Notes: generated by a model from the letters alone, not told the origin. A DNA stretch of 64,000 nucleotides from Demequina aurantiaca (GCF_000975135.1 NZ_BBRF01000001.1:994380-1058379), one strand, 5' to 3'. Shown: positions 1 to 8,911, numbered from the stretch's first letter. A program made the numbers and translations.

Positions 1-128
1 CGCTTTTTGCTGGGGTCCAAAGTGCTTTTACGGGTGTTGCGATTCGAACTGGAGCGCGTGGTCACCATTGTTCGTTGTAGGTGCGGACAACCGTACTCAG
101 CGCGCTTCGTTCCGTGAAGAACTGTCTC
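1..128. other. Window edge without a confident gene
   Basis: No recognisable gene. On the minus strand an ATG at 66-68 opens a frame running off the left edge (about 22 codons, rich in Ser, Arg, Lys), which could be the start of a divergent gene, but it has no ribosome binding site and no recognisable domain. Confidence 0.3.
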
Positions 129-134
129 TCTACT
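129..134 (+). promoter_or_regulatory. Possible -10 element of a leaderless LytR_C transcript
   Basis: TCTACT ends 6 nt before the GTG at 141. It matches the TATAAT consensus at four of six positions and sits at the spacing seen upstream of many leaderless genes in this window. No -35 is evident. Confidence 0.35.
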
Positions 135-140
135 AAAGTG

Positions 141-857
141 GTGCCCGTGACTCAGCCCCCGATGGACCCAACCGCCAGCAAGCGCGCGACCGTGCGCCGG
201 CATCGGCGCGAGCGTCAGATCCTGCTGTTTGGGTTACTCCTCATCGGCATGGCGGTCGCCGGAGTGTTTTTTGCCTCCGTCTATAAGGGCGACACCGAAG
301 GTCCCTTCGCCGAACCGTTCGTCACTCCCGCCAGCGAGTTTGAGACTGAGGTCAACGTCGCGTGTCCTCCCGGTGGCGCCCTGCCCATGGAGCCCACCGA
401 GATCCCGATCCGGGTGCTGAACGCTACGGACAAGTCCGGTCTAGCCGGCACGACGGCGGCCGACCTCAAGGGTCGTGGCTTTGTGGTGACCGGAGCAGGC
501 AACTATCCGCGCCCCTACGACGGCAGCGTGCGCATCATCTACGGCGAAGAGGGGCTGGTTGAGGCGTACACGCTGTCGAACTACTTCACGGAGTTTGAGA
601 TGGTTCTGGACACTCGCGATAGCGCCGTGTCTGACCTTGTGATCGGTGACGCCTACGACCCCGCAACCACCTTGCGCGCGCAGGGTGCGCCCGAGCTCGA
701 CCCCGAGACGCCCTTCGTTCGTCCCCAGCAGTGTGTGCCAGTCGAGCTAGTCGCGCCTGAGCCGGCGCCTCGCGTGATCCCAGACAACCCCTTGGTTGAA
801 GCGAGCTCCAGCCCCAGCGCAGAGGCGAGCGACGTGCCCCAGGAGGGCGACAACTAA
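141..857 (+). CDS. LytR C-terminal domain protein, membrane anchored
   Basis: The protein has 238 residues. A basic N-terminus is followed by one membrane helix at about residues 26-48 and an extracytoplasmic LytR_C domain at about 88-170, with the typical IRVLNAT opening and the GxVRIIYG segment. The tail is rich in Pro, Ser and Glu. LytR_C domains accompany cell-envelope proteins of the LytR-CpsA-Psr group; this protein has only the C-terminal domain, so no ligase activity is implied. The frame is open from GTG 81, but GTG 141 is preferred because a -10-like hexamer ends 6 nt before it; GTG 147 and ATG 162 are alternatives. Its stop codon overlaps the stop of the convergent downstream gene. 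Confidence 0.8.
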   Translation: MPVTQPPMDPTASKRATVRRHRRERQILLFGLLLIGMAVAGVFFASVYKGDTEGPFAEPFVTPASEFETEVNVACPPGGALPMEPTEIPIRVLNATDKSGLAGTTAADLKGRGFVVTGAGNYPRPYDGSVRIIYGEEGLVEAYTLSNYFTEFEMVLDTRDSAVSDLVIGDAYDPATTLRAQGAPELDPETPFVRPQQCVPVELVAPEPAPRVIPDNPLVEASSSPSAEASDVPQEGDN

Positions 858-1933
858 CGCGCGTGTGGCCGGTGTAGCAACCCGGTCAGGGTGCCCAGCA
901 GTGCACCGATCACGGTATCTACAACCCGCTCCGTGAGGGTTGAGAATGAGCCGATGGTGCCCGTGGCGGCACCTGTCAACAGCAGGACCATCGGCGTGAT
1001 GAAGAGCAGCGCGAGCGCGTAGTTGCGCACCGTGACGAGTTGCGTGACGAACTGCAGCGACCCCAGTACTACCGCAAGGGCGAGAGGCGCCAGGTCGAGC
1101 GAGCCGAAGGCCAAGAAGATGAGCGCACCGGCGACAGTGCCGACGATGCGGTGGAGTCCGCGGCGTGCTGCATCGCCGCGCCCCGCCCGGGTGCCGATGA
1201 CCGCTATGCCCGCTCCCACGGTCCAGTACGCGCGCTCCGGATCGATGGCCGTGACGCTGATAGCCGTGCCCACCACAGCTACGATCGCGACGCGCATCAA
1301 CAGGGTGCGACCGTCGCGGCCCAGGTTGAACACGGACAAGATCTGACGCAGCGGACGCGCGGGGAGGTGGCGATTGCGCGCCAGCAGGATCGGGGACGCC
1401 GCGACCGCGAGCGCGAACAGCATGCCGGCCGCTACCGCCATGATCAGCGAGGCCGGAGCGATGGCCCTCTCGCCGTCGACCACCGCGGTCACGCGTGCGG
1501 ACAGACCATAGGCGAGGGCGACAAAGAGCGGTCCCGGGGCGCCCATGCGATACCCGAAGGACAGCGCCGCCCCGGCGACCGTCACCACCACGAGGCCCAC
1601 GGAAGCCGCCAGGGGGTATGGCGCGAGCACGGTCGCAAGAGTAGAGGCGAAAAGCAGGAAGGCCGCGACTAGGGGGAGGACCCGGATCCGTTCGAGGACG
1701 TTGAGGTTGGTGACGTGAAGCACCGTGAATCCGCCGGTGGCGGCCAAGATGCCCAGTGTCTCCGAGCCAAGCGCCGCGCCAACCGCGATGGGCACCGCCA
1801 TGACCAGGGCCGCCTGCAGCCCCAAGTGCCATCGAGGGCCGGTGTACGGCTGAAAGGTCCGCAGGCTCTTCACCGCCCGGTGCGTTCCATGCGTCCAGCG
1901 GTCACGGCGCTCGCGAGCGGCGCTGTGACTCAT
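854..1933 (-). CDS. FUSC family membrane protein (aromatic-acid/fusaric-acid exporter-like)
   Basis: The protein has 359 residues. It contains two blocks of hydrophobic helices separated by a cytoplasmic stretch, with conserved segments such as the GGRDG/RVAI region and ERVVDTVIGALLG near the C-terminus, as in FUSC-like (YccS/fusaric acid resistance) proteins. Proteins of this type are thought to export aromatic or other small acids; the substrate cannot be read from sequence. The ATG at 1931-1933 is chosen because GAGGGGAG lies just upstream, although the frame is open to 2041. It is convergent with the LytR_C gene, and the two stop codons overlap. Confidence 0.75.
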   Translation of the reverse strand: MSHSAARERRDRWTHGTHRAVKSLRTFQPYTGPRWHLGLQAALVMAVPIAVGAALGSETLGILAATGGFTVLHVTNLNVLERIRVLPLVAAFLLFASTLATVLAPYPLAASVGLVVVTVAGAALSFGYRMGAPGPLFVALAYGLSARVTAVVDGERAIAPASLIMAVAAGMLFALAVAASPILLARNRHLPARPLRQILSVFNLGRDGRTLLMRVAIVAVVGTAISVTAIDPERAYWTVGAGIAVIGTRAGRGDAARRGLHRIVGTVAGALIFLAFGSLDLAPLALAVVLGSLQFVTQLVTVRNYALALLFITPMVLLLTGAATGTIGSFSTLTERVVDTVIGALLGTLTGLLHRPHAR

Positions 1934-2044
1934 CGGTGCTCCCCTCGCGAGGCACGCTGACGGCCCCTGTCTCCCATTATTGCCAGAGTGCGCCGCGTTA
2001 CGTCGGGACGAGCGTCCCGCCCAGCCCCGCTGAGAACGCAAAGA

Positions 2045-2078
2045 ACCCGGCCCCGATTCGCGAGAATCGGGACCGGGT
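2045..2078 (-). terminator. Rho-independent terminator of tRNA-Ser
   Basis: A long hairpin with arms ACCCGG.CCCGATTC and its complement around a TCGC loop, with one mismatch, lies directly downstream of the tRNA 3' end on the minus strand. It is followed by a T-rich tract (TTCTTTG). Confidence 0.85.
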
Positions 2079-2081
2079 CAG

Positions 2082-2172
2082 TGGCGGTGACGGCGGGATT
2101 TGAACCCGCGGTACGGGGGTACCGTACACAACATTTCGAGTGTTGCACCTTCGGCCGCTCGGACACGTCACC
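2082..2172 (-). tRNA. tRNA-Ser (anticodon CGA)
   Basis: Read on the minus strand, acceptor arm GGTGACG pairs with CGTCACC. The D arm is present, and anticodon stem CAACA/TGTTG frames loop CTCGAAA, giving anticodon CGA, which reads UCG. There is a long variable arm (GTACGG/CCGTAC) typical of class II tRNA-Ser, and T arm GCGGG-TTCAAAT-CCCGC. Discriminator G is followed by an encoded CCA (2082-2084). It lies downstream of tadA on the same strand and ends in a strong terminator. Confidence 0.97.
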
Positions 2173-2261
2173 GTGGGAGAGGATACCTGCTGGGAGTGGC
2201 CCCGACCAAACTGGGCGCACCTGTGTGCCTGGCCCCGGCATCGGCCGCGCCGCTTGCGCCG

Positions 2262-2717
2262 CTAGCGGCGTTGTTCAAAGAACTCACGCAGGATCAGGGC
2301 GGACTCGTCGCTGCGGATGCCCGCGATGACCTCCACTTTGGCGCCAATCCGAGCGTCACGCACCAGGTCCCACTGCGACCCGGTGGCGCCCGCCTTCTGA
2401 TCCCAAGCGCCCAGCACGAGGCGGGGGATGCGTGCCGCAAGCAACGCGCCAGCGCACATCGCGCATGGCTCCAACGTCACGACGAGCGTGCACGTTTCAA
2501 GGCGCCAACTGCCCACGTGCTCGGCCGCTTCTCGCAAGGCCAAGACCTCGGCGTGCGCGGTGGGGTCGGACCTCACGGCGCGCTGATTGAACCCGCGACC
2601 GATCACCGATCCCTCGGCGTCCAGCACGACGGCCCCCACGGGCACCTCGCCGATGTTGCCTGCCGCGCGCGCGAGCATCAGCGCCTCGCCCATGGCTGCT
2701 TCGTAGAAACCGTGCAT
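2262..2717 (-). CDS. tadA: tRNA-specific adenosine deaminase TadA
   Basis: The enzyme deaminates adenosine 34 to inosine in tRNA-Arg(ACG). The protein has 151 residues, the normal length. The cytidine-deaminase fold is complete: HAE with His55 as zinc ligand and Glu57 as the proton shuttle, and PCAMC with Cys85 and Cys88 as the other zinc ligands. It is divergent from upp. The start ATG is preceded at 7 nt by TAACCT on its own strand, which suggests a leaderless mRNA. tRNA-Ser follows on the same strand. Confidence 0.95.
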   Translation of the reverse strand: MHGFYEAAMGEALMLARAAGNIGEVPVGAVVLDAEGSVIGRGFNQRAVRSDPTAHAEVLALREAAEHVGSWRLETCTLVVTLEPCAMCAGALLAARIPRLVLGAWDQKAGATGSQWDLVRDARIGAKVEVIAGIRSDESALILREFFEQRR

Positions 2718-2724
2718 GCAGGTC

Positions 2725-2730
2725 AGGTTA
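2725..2730 (-). promoter_or_regulatory. -10 element of leaderless tadA
   Basis: TAACCT on the minus strand ends 7 nt before the tadA ATG. There is no ribosome binding site between them. Confidence 0.5.
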
Positions 2731-2793
2731 CCGGGGCGACTTGCCGGCGGACGATGCTGGGGCCAGGCAGGCGCGCGCGGCGCCGCTACGAAG

Positions 2794-2799
2794 TAGGGT
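2794..2799 (+). promoter_or_regulatory. -10 element of leaderless upp
   Basis: TAGGGT ends 6 nt before the upp ATG. The same hexamer at the same or nearly the same spacing occurs before menF and the HAD phosphatase gene. Confidence 0.55.
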
Positions 2800-2805
2800 T
2801 AAGCC

Positions 2806-3441
2806 ATGCAGCTTCACGTCGCGGATCACCCGCTCATTGCCCACAAGGTCACCGTCCTGAGGGACAAGAACACGCCGTCGCCGACGTTCCGGCTGTTGGT
2901 TGACGAGCTGGTGACGCTCCTCGCATATGAGGCGACCCGCCAGGTGCGCGTAGTCGAATGTGAGGTAGAGACGCCGCTCCAGCCGACGACCGGCACCAAG
3001 ATCGCGAGCCCCGCGCCGTTGATCGTGCCGATCTTGCGCGCCGGACTCGGGATGCTGGACGGGATGACGCGGTTGCTGCCGAGCGCCGAGGTGGGATTCC
3101 TGGGGCTCAAGCGCGATGAGGAGACCCTCGAGGCGATTACCTACGCGAACCGCCTGCCGGACGACCTCACCGGGCGCCAGGTCTTCCTCATCGACCCGAT
3201 GCTGGCGACGGGCGGCTCGCTCGTGGCTGCGATCGAGTACGTCCTCGAGCGTGGCGCGACTGACGTGACGTGTGTTTGTCTTCTGGCCGCCCCCGAGGGA
3301 ATCGAGCGCGTCCGGACCGCGATGGGCGAGCGTGTCGACGTATCTGTGGTCGTGGCGCAGGTGGATGAGAGGCTCAACGAGCAGGGCTTCATCGTGCCGG
3401 GACTGGGCGACGCGGGCGACCGCCTCTACGGTCTGGTCTAA
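2806..3441 (+). CDS. upp: Uracil phosphoribosyltransferase
   Basis: The enzyme converts uracil and PRPP to UMP for pyrimidine salvage in the cytosol. The protein has 211 residues, the usual length. The PRPP-binding loop DPMLATGGS is at residues 130-138, and the uracil-binding C-terminal segment [11 protein letters not shown] is intact. The upstream hexamer TAGGGT ends 6 nt before the start and there is no Shine-Dalgarno sequence, so the mRNA is probably leaderless. Confidence 0.97.
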   Translation: MQLHVADHPLIAHKVTVLRDKNTPSPTFRLLVDELVTLLAYEATRQVRVVECEVETPLQPTTGTKIASPAPLIVPILRAGLGMLDGMTRLLPSAEVGFLGLKRDEETLEAITYANRLPDDLTGRQVFLIDPMLATGGSLVAAIEYVLERGATDVTCVCLLAAPEGIERVRTAMGERVDVSVVVAQVDERLNEQGFIVPGLGDAGDRLYGLV

Positions 3442-3501
3442 CTCCTCCACCGACCTTCTTCTTCCGAATTGTGGCCACTTTCGGAAAAAATGGTTACGGT
3501 G

Positions 3502-3520
3502 GTGCCACTATGAGTGGCAC
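3502..3520. repeat. Perfect palindrome centred on the ROK gene start codon
   Basis: The arms GTGCCACT and AGTGGCAC are perfect complements and the three bases between them are the ATG start codon. It could be a DNA operator for autoregulation or an mRNA hairpin that hides the start. A second 8-bp palindrome, GTGGCCAC, lies at 3471-3478. Confidence 0.6.
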
Positions 3521-4661
3521 TGTCGAGAACCAGCCGTCCGGGCGCGCGCCGCACCGTGCGCGCCGCGAGAACCAGCAGGCGGTCATCGACTGCCTCATCA
3601 GCGAGGCTCAACTGAGTCGCGCCGAGATCCAATCACAGTCGGGATTGTCGCGCTCAACCCTCTCCGACGTCCTGCAGGCGCTCATCGCCGAGGGGGTAGT
3701 TGAGGAGCTTGACGCAGCCCCCGAACGCCAGGGTCGTGGGCGCCCCACGCGACCCCTTCGACTCAGCGGAGAGATCGCGAGAGTCGCGGGAGTGGCCCTC
3801 ACCCGCGCGGGTTCGACCATTCTCGTGGCCGGCCTTGACGGCGAGGTGACAGCGGCGACGCGGATTGCCGCCCCCGAACCCTTCGACCTTGCTGCGGCGA
3901 CCTCCGATGCGGCCACGGCGCTGGCAGGTTTGCTGCGAGGCGCCGATGGCGAGCACGGCCTTGCTGCGTTGGCGGTGGGGCTGCCGCGCCCGATTACGGC
4001 AACGCGGCCGGGGCGGCGACGACCTCCTGCTGAACGCGGCGAGGCTTTCGCCGAGGCAGTAGGCGTGCATCCCGAGTGGGACAACAACTCTCGCCTGACG
4101 GCGCTGGCGGAGGCCCAGTGGGGCGCCGGTCGCGGATACCGGGACTTCGCCTACCTTCACCTCGACCGCGGCGTGGGTGGCGGGCTCATTCTTGACGGTC
4201 GCCTCGCGACCGGAGCGCGTGGAACGGGCTCGGAGTTTGGTCACCTGTGTGTCGACCCCGTCGGCCCCCGATGCTGGTGCGGCGGCGTGGGATGCCTCGA
4301 GATGTACGCGTCGATGGATGCGATCCTCAAGGCGGCCCGGCTGCAGTCGAGCGACGAACTGGCGGAGGCGGCGACCCAGGGCGTGGTGCCGGCGGTCGAT
4401 GATGCGGCTCTCAGGGTTGCGCAAGCGGTGTCCGGCATTGTGTCAGTGGTGGATGTGGGGCGCGTGGTGTTAGGCGGCTCGGTTGCGCAGGTGCCGGGGT
4501 TTGTCGCGGCAGTCGCCAAGCAGGTAGCTGCGACTGCCGGTCGCCACGCCACCGATGGCGTCGTGCTGGTGCGCTCGGCCATGGGAGACGACGCGCCTGC
4601 ACGGGGCGGAGTTGCGCTCGCGCTGCGCTCCTCTCACCTCCTCGATGGGTACCGACGCTGA
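3510..4661 (+). CDS. ROK family transcriptional regulator
   Basis: The protein has 383 residues. A winged helix-turn-helix occupies about residues 20-70 (LSRAEIQSQSGLSRSTLSDV) and a ROK sugar-kinase-like domain follows. The zinc motif CWCGGVGC is present with Cys255, Cys257 and Cys262. The ATP-binding DxGxT motif expected of a kinase is not recognisable (the segment reads VALTRAGSTILVAGLDG), so this is a regulator of the NagC/XylR type and not an active kinase. The ATG at 3510 is chosen over the upstream open frame because the HTH alignment starts there. It precedes the GH3-sulfatase operon on the same strand and is the obvious candidate regulator of it; the effector sugar is unknown. Confidence 0.85.
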   Translation: MSGTVENQPSGRAPHRARRENQQAVIDCLISEAQLSRAEIQSQSGLSRSTLSDVLQALIAEGVVEELDAAPERQGRGRPTRPLRLSGEIARVAGVALTRAGSTILVAGLDGEVTAATRIAAPEPFDLAAATSDAATALAGLLRGADGEHGLAALAVGLPRPITATRPGRRRPPAERGEAFAEAVGVHPEWDNNSRLTALAEAQWGAGRGYRDFAYLHLDRGVGGGLILDGRLATGARGTGSEFGHLCVDPVGPRCWCGGVGCLEMYASMDAILKAARLQSSDELAEAATQGVVPAVDDAALRVAQAVSGIVSVVDVGRVVLGGSVAQVPGFVAAVAKQVAATAGRHATDGVVLVRSAMGDDAPARGGVALALRSSHLLDGYRR

Positions 4662-4674
4662 ATTAATCCGACCT

Positions 4675-4703
4675 TTGACGGAAATGACGGACTGTCATAG
4701 CGT
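4675..4703 (+). promoter_or_regulatory. Promoter of the GH3-sulfatase operon with embedded dyad
   Basis: TTGACG (4675-4680) and TAGCGT (4698-4703) are separated by 17 bp. Between them lies the inverted repeat ATGAC-N5-GTCAT (4684-4698), a plausible operator positioned to block RNA polymerase. Confidence 0.5.
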
Positions 4704-4749
4704 TGATGGCGATCCGCAACGTGGCGGAACCTATTCAACTGGAGCAACC

Positions 4750-7401
4750 ATGACGCAGTCCTCAGAGCCGACCGGTTCAGAGTTTTCCGACGTAGAGTCC
4801 TTCGGGCCCGGAACTGACATCTGGGCCATCCTGTCGCGATCCGCCGTGCAGCGTGACGCAATCAACGTGGACTTCCCCGAGGGTGCGTCCTGGGCCAACA
4901 CCGAAGCGCCTACGGCTGAGCGCGTGAGGGCGCTCATCGCCGAGATGACGCTCGACGAGAAGACGTCGCTGCTCTACGGCGCGGGCCTGCGCATGAGCGG
5001 ACGCGACATCTGGCAGGTATTCGTCCACGGCATCGACCGCCTGGGCGTGCCCGACTTTACCCAGGCTGATAGTCCTGCTGCGCCCCTGCTCGGCGCACAG
5101 AAGGCGACCAGAATTCCGTCCGAAGTTGCTTTGGGTGCCACCTTTGACACGGAGACGGTGAAGGCGGCCGCCGGCGTGATCGCGGCGGAGTTCCGCGCAC
5201 TTGGATATGCCGTGATCCACGCTCCCACCATGGACGTCACGCGTGATCCGCGCCACGGTCGCTCACACGAGAACTTTGGCGAGGACCCCAAGCTCAACGC
5301 CACCATGGGCGCCGCATACGTCGACGCGGTCCAGGCGACCGGCATCATGGCCGACCTCAAGCACGTGGGCCTCAATACCGTCGAGACGGATCGCCTCGAG
5401 GTCGACTGCCACATCGACGAGCGCCCGCTGCACCAGATCTACCTGGCTCCCTTCCGCGACGTCATTCGCACGTCCTCTCCCGCGATGCTGATGACCTGCT
5501 ACGCGCAGATCAACGGCGAGCACTTCCATAACGACCCCTCGCTGATGCGCGGCATCGTGCGCGAGGAGTGGGGCTTCGAGGGCATCGTGCGCACCGACGC
5601 CGGAGCCCACCGCACGGTGGAGTCGCTCACTTACGGGCTCGACCAGGAGTTCCGCGACGAGGACAAGTTTGGCGCCGTCCTGCGCACTGAGATCGCCGAG
5701 GGCCGCATCTCCGAGGACTACGTCAATGCCGCCATCACGCGAATCCTCACCACGATGGCCGACTACGGCATGCTCGACTCGCCGCCCGAGCGCACGGGAA
5801 TCGAGAGCCTCGATGAGCACAGCGCAATTGTTCAGGAAGCAGCTGCACGCGCCATCGTGCTACTGAAGAACGACGGCGTCCTGCCGCTCGATGCCTCCTC
5901 GACTGCCACCATTGCCGTGATCGGAGCCGCTGCCAGCGACGACCAGATCGCGGGTGGCCCGTTCGCCGCACTTGAGGGGTGTGACACCGTCCTGGGCGCG
6001 TTGACCAGTGCGATTCCCGATGCCACGATCAGCACCGCAGTTGGCCACGATCCGCTCGTGCTCACCGACATGATCCCCGGCCTGCCAGCGGTCCCACGCC
6101 ACATGTTCCGCAACGCCGATGGATCCCCAAGTATCACCGAGGTCAGCTTCGATGCCTCAGGTGCCGAGGTGAAGCGTCGCGAGACCGACCGCATTGACCA
6201 GATTGGGATGTCCTTCGGTACCCCGCTGGACGCCGAACCCTCGAGCCTCGCCGCTCAGACGGCCACCGTGGTCCAGTGGCGCGGCACCATCACCATCGAC
6301 ACTGCTGGCACCTATCGCTTTGACGCGACCACCTCCGGAAGCGTGTCCATCTCCATCGACGGTCGCACCTTCCTCGAGAAGGCGGAAGGACCGCGACTCA
6401 GTTCGGTCGACGGATCGATCGACCTCGAGCCGGGCGTCTATGACATCCACGCAGATTTTGCGGTCAGCAGTCTGGACAGTCTTGGTTTCATGTCTCACAC
6501 GCCCCAGTCCTTCAAGGTCGGCCTGGAGCGTACCGACGCAACGCGTGGAACGGGCGAGGCAGAGGCGGTAGCCGCCGCGGCATCGGCCGATCTTGCGATC
6601 GTCGTTGTTCGCGACGCCGCCTCCGAAGGCCTCGACCGTGACAGCCTCGCGCTGCCCGCTGGCCAGGATCAGCTCATTGAACGCGTCGCCGCAGCGAACA
6701 AGAACACCATCGTGGTGCTGTGCACGTCGAGTGCGATTCTGACCCCGTGGCGCGACGATGTTGCGGGTGTCATCGAGGCTTGGTACGGAGGCTCCCGCGG
6801 TGGCGCGGCAGTCGCCCAGGTCCTCACCGGGGCCACGGCGCCCGCTGGCCGCCTGCCCGTGACCTTCCCCCAGTCCGATGCCGACTTGCCCGCCGCTGCT
6901 CCCGAGCAGTTCCCCGGAGTGGACAAGGTGAGCAAGTTCACTGAGGGTTTGCGCGTGGGCTACCGCCACTACCTCGCCGATGGTGGTCCTGCTCCAGCCT
7001 TCCCGTTCGGCTTTGGGCTGTCGTACACGACCTTCGAATTTGGCGACGTGGTTGTGGGTGGCAGCGACATTGCCGCTACCGACCTCGAGGCTGTGCCGCT
7101 AGACGATGCCGTGGTCACCGTCTCCGTCAAGGTCACCAACACCGGTGACCGGGCCGGCCGTGCCGTTCCGCAGGTCTACCTAGAGTTCCCCACCGTCGCC
7201 GAGGAGCCCGCGCCGTCGCTGGCCGCCTTCGACGGTGTCGAGCTTGATGCCGGTCAGTCCGCAGTGGTTTCCCTACCGGTTCCGGCCAGGGCCTTCCAGA
7301 TTCACTCCGGTGGCTGGACCTTCGTCCCTGGCTCATTCACACTCCACGTCGGCACGTCGTCTGCCGATCTCAACGCAGCCATTGGATTCGAGGTGCGATG
7401 A
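4750..7401 (+). CDS. Glycoside hydrolase family 3 with PA14 insert (beta-glycosidase)
   Basis: The protein has 883 residues. The order is a GH3 N-terminal TIM barrel with the nucleophile Asp283 in RTDAGA, an alpha/beta sandwich domain interrupted by a PA14 domain at about residues 497-600 (segments GTITIDTAGTYRF and SISIDGRTF), the rest of the sandwich, and a C-terminal fibronectin III-like domain. PA14-bearing GH3 enzymes are usually exo-acting beta-glucosidases in which PA14 shapes the substrate pocket. No signal peptide is seen, so it probably acts in the cytosol on imported oligosaccharides. The start follows GGAG at 4741-4744. It ends in an overlap with the sulfatase start, so both enzymes probably act on one sulfated substrate. 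The sugar specificity cannot be read from sequence. Confidence 0.9.
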   Translation: MTQSSEPTGSEFSDVESFGPGTDIWAILSRSAVQRDAINVDFPEGASWANTEAPTAERVRALIAEMTLDEKTSLLYGAGLRMSGRDIWQVFVHGIDRLGVPDFTQADSPAAPLLGAQKATRIPSEVALGATFDTETVKAAAGVIAAEFRALGYAVIHAPTMDVTRDPRHGRSHENFGEDPKLNATMGAAYVDAVQATGIMADLKHVGLNTVETDRLEVDCHIDERPLHQIYLAPFRDVIRTSSPAMLMTCYAQINGEHFHNDPSLMRGIVREEWGFEGIVRTDAGAHRTVESLTYGLDQEFRDEDKFGAVLRTEIAEGRISEDYVNAAITRILTTMADYGMLDSPPERTGIESLDEHSAIVQEAAARAIVLLKNDGVLPLDASSTATIAVIGAAASDDQIAGGPFAALEGCDTVLGALTSAIPDATISTAVGHDPLVLTDMIPGLPAVPRHMFRNADGSPSITEVSFDASGAEVKRRETDRIDQIGMSFGTPLDAEPSSLAAQTATVVQWRGTITIDTAGTYRFDATTSGSVSISIDGRTFLEKAEGPRLSSVDGSIDLEPGVYDIHADFAVSSLDSLGFMSHTPQSFKVGLERTDATRGTGEAEAVAAAASADLAIVVVRDAASEGLDRDSLALPAGQDQLIERVAAANKNTIVVLCTSSAILTPWRDDVAGVIEAWYGGSRGGAAVAQVLTGATAPAGRLPVTFPQSDADLPAAAPEQFPGVDKVSKFTEGLRVGYRHYLADGGPAPAFPFGFGLSYTTFEFGDVVVGGSDIAATDLEAVPLDDAVVTVSVKVTNTGDRAGRAVPQVYLEFPTVAEEPAPSLAAFDGVELDAGQSAVVSLPVPARAFQIHSGGWTFVPGSFTLHVGTSSADLNAAIGFEVR

Positions 7402-8861
7402 TGGCCGATCCCACCACCAACGAGGCACATGCGGAGGCGCCCGCCCGGCGCCCCAACATCGTGGTGATCCTGACTGACGACCACGCGGCTCACTCGATCA
7501 GCGCGTACGGATCGGTGGTCAATCAGACGCCGCGCATTGACGAGATCGCCAACCGCGGCGTGCGTTTCGATCACTGCTTCGCGACCAACTCCCTGTGCTC
7601 GCCTAGCCGTGCCAGCATCCTCACCGGCACCTACAGCCACGTCAATGGCGTCTCCACCCTGGTGACCCCACTGGATGCCAGCCAGCCCACTTTCATTTCC
7701 CAGCTCAAGGAGTCGGGCTACCGCACCGCGATGGTGGGCAAGTGGCATATGGGTGATGGCGAGGGCCACAACCCGGAGAACTTCGACTACTGGGACGTCT
7801 TCATCGAGCAAGGGGAATATCACAACCCCCGCATGCTCTCCAAGGAAGGGCTGCGCATCGAGGAGGGCTACGCAACGGACATCGTCACGGACCTGTCCAC
7901 CAAGTGGGTGGAGTCCCTCGAAGGAGATGAGCCCTGGTGCATCCTGATCTGGCATAAGGCGCCTCACCGCCCCTGGGAGCCGGCAGAGCAGTACGAGGAC
8001 ATGTATAAGGAGCCCATCCCGGTGCCATCGACGTTCAATGACGACCTGTCGACGCGCAGTATCTCCGCCCGTCGGGCCGCCATGCGCATCGCCGAGCACC
8101 TCAACGCAGAAGACCTCAAGATTGATCCCCCCGCTGGATTGACCTACGAGGAAATCGCGCTGTGGAAATACCAGCGGTTCATGGAGGACTACCTGCGCAC
8201 CGTTGCGAGCGTCGACGACAACGTGGGACGCGTGTCCGATTGGCTCGAAGAGCGTGGCGACCTTGACGACACGGTGCTGATGTACGCCTCCGACCAAGGC
8301 TTCTTCCTGGGCGACCACGGCTGGTTCGACAAGCGCTTCATGTACGAGGAGTCGCTGCAGATGCCGCTCGTGATGTCCTACCCGCGTGCCGTGCCGGCGG
8401 GTCAGGAACACACGGGGATCGTCACGAACGTGGACTTCGCGCAGACCATCCTCGACTTCGCGGGCGTGGACCATCACGACCGCATGCAGGGACGGTCGTT
8501 CGCTGGAGACATTGCGCCGTCGTTCGCGCCGCTGCCCGATGCCGAGGGCATGTACTACCGGTATTGGGAGCATGACGACGTGTTTCACAAAGCGCCGGCG
8601 CACTACGGGTACCGCACCGATCGCTACAAGCTCATCTACTTCTACAACGATGGCCTTGGCATCCCGGGAACTGGCCCGTTTACGTACTCCGCCGAGTGGG
8701 AGCTTTACGACATGCAGGAGGACCCCGAGGAACTCAACAATGTCGCCGACGACCCCGCCTACGCCGAGGTGAAGAAGGACATGGAAGCGAAGATGTGGCG
8801 TGCACAGCACGAGCTGGGCGACGCCCCGCACGTGAGTCAGTCAGTTCCTGAACTGGCCTGA
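7398..8861 (+). CDS. Formylglycine-dependent sulfatase (type I)
   Basis: The protein has 487 residues. The alkaline-phosphatase-like fold starts with PNIVVILTDDHA, whose Asp residues bind calcium. The sulfatase signature CSPSRASILTG places the formylglycine precursor at Cys67, and GKWHMG follows. It hydrolyses sulfate esters, most likely on a carbohydrate given its coupling to the GH3 enzyme. There is no signal peptide, so it would be cytoplasmic. The start codon at 7398 overlaps the GH3 stop (ATGA); ATG 7401 is an alternative. The formylglycine-generating enzyme needed to activate it is not in this window. Confidence 0.93.
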   Translation: MMADPTTNEAHAEAPARRPNIVVILTDDHAAHSISAYGSVVNQTPRIDEIANRGVRFDHCFATNSLCSPSRASILTGTYSHVNGVSTLVTPLDASQPTFISQLKESGYRTAMVGKWHMGDGEGHNPENFDYWDVFIEQGEYHNPRMLSKEGLRIEEGYATDIVTDLSTKWVESLEGDEPWCILIWHKAPHRPWEPAEQYEDMYKEPIPVPSTFNDDLSTRSISARRAAMRIAEHLNAEDLKIDPPAGLTYEEIALWKYQRFMEDYLRTVASVDDNVGRVSDWLEERGDLDDTVLMYASDQGFFLGDHGWFDKRFMYEESLQMPLVMSYPRAVPAGQEHTGIVTNVDFAQTILDFAGVDHHDRMQGRSFAGDIAPSFAPLPDAEGMYYRYWEHDDVFHKAPAHYGYRTDRYKLIYFYNDGLGIPGTGPFTYSAEWELYDMQEDPEELNNVADDPAYAEVKKDMEAKMWRAQHELGDAPHVSQSVPELA

Positions 8862-8876
8862 CCCACGACCTCCCAT

Positions 8877-8911
8877 GCCGGTGGCCGGACACGTGGTGTC
8901 CGGCTACCGGC
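8877..8911 (+). terminator. Hairpin downstream of the GH3-sulfatase operon
   Basis: The arms GCCGGT.GCCGGACAC and their complement enclose a GTG loop with one internal mismatch, 15 bp after the sulfatase stop. The following CCTTTGG is weakly T-rich. Confidence 0.65.

Noticed and set aside
30..60. T-arm-like sequence (TTCGAATC on the minus strand) at the left edge as a tRNA
   Set aside because: The flanking bases do not form a 5-bp T stem and no acceptor or anticodon arm can be built.
3510..4661. ROK protein as a glucokinase
   Set aside because: It has an N-terminal DNA-binding domain and no recognisable DxGxT phosphate-binding motif.
7302..8831. A 509-codon open frame on the minus strand opposite the first sulfatase
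   Set aside because: It mirrors the sulfatase coding sequence, matches no family and lacks a ribosome site. It is a shadow frame.
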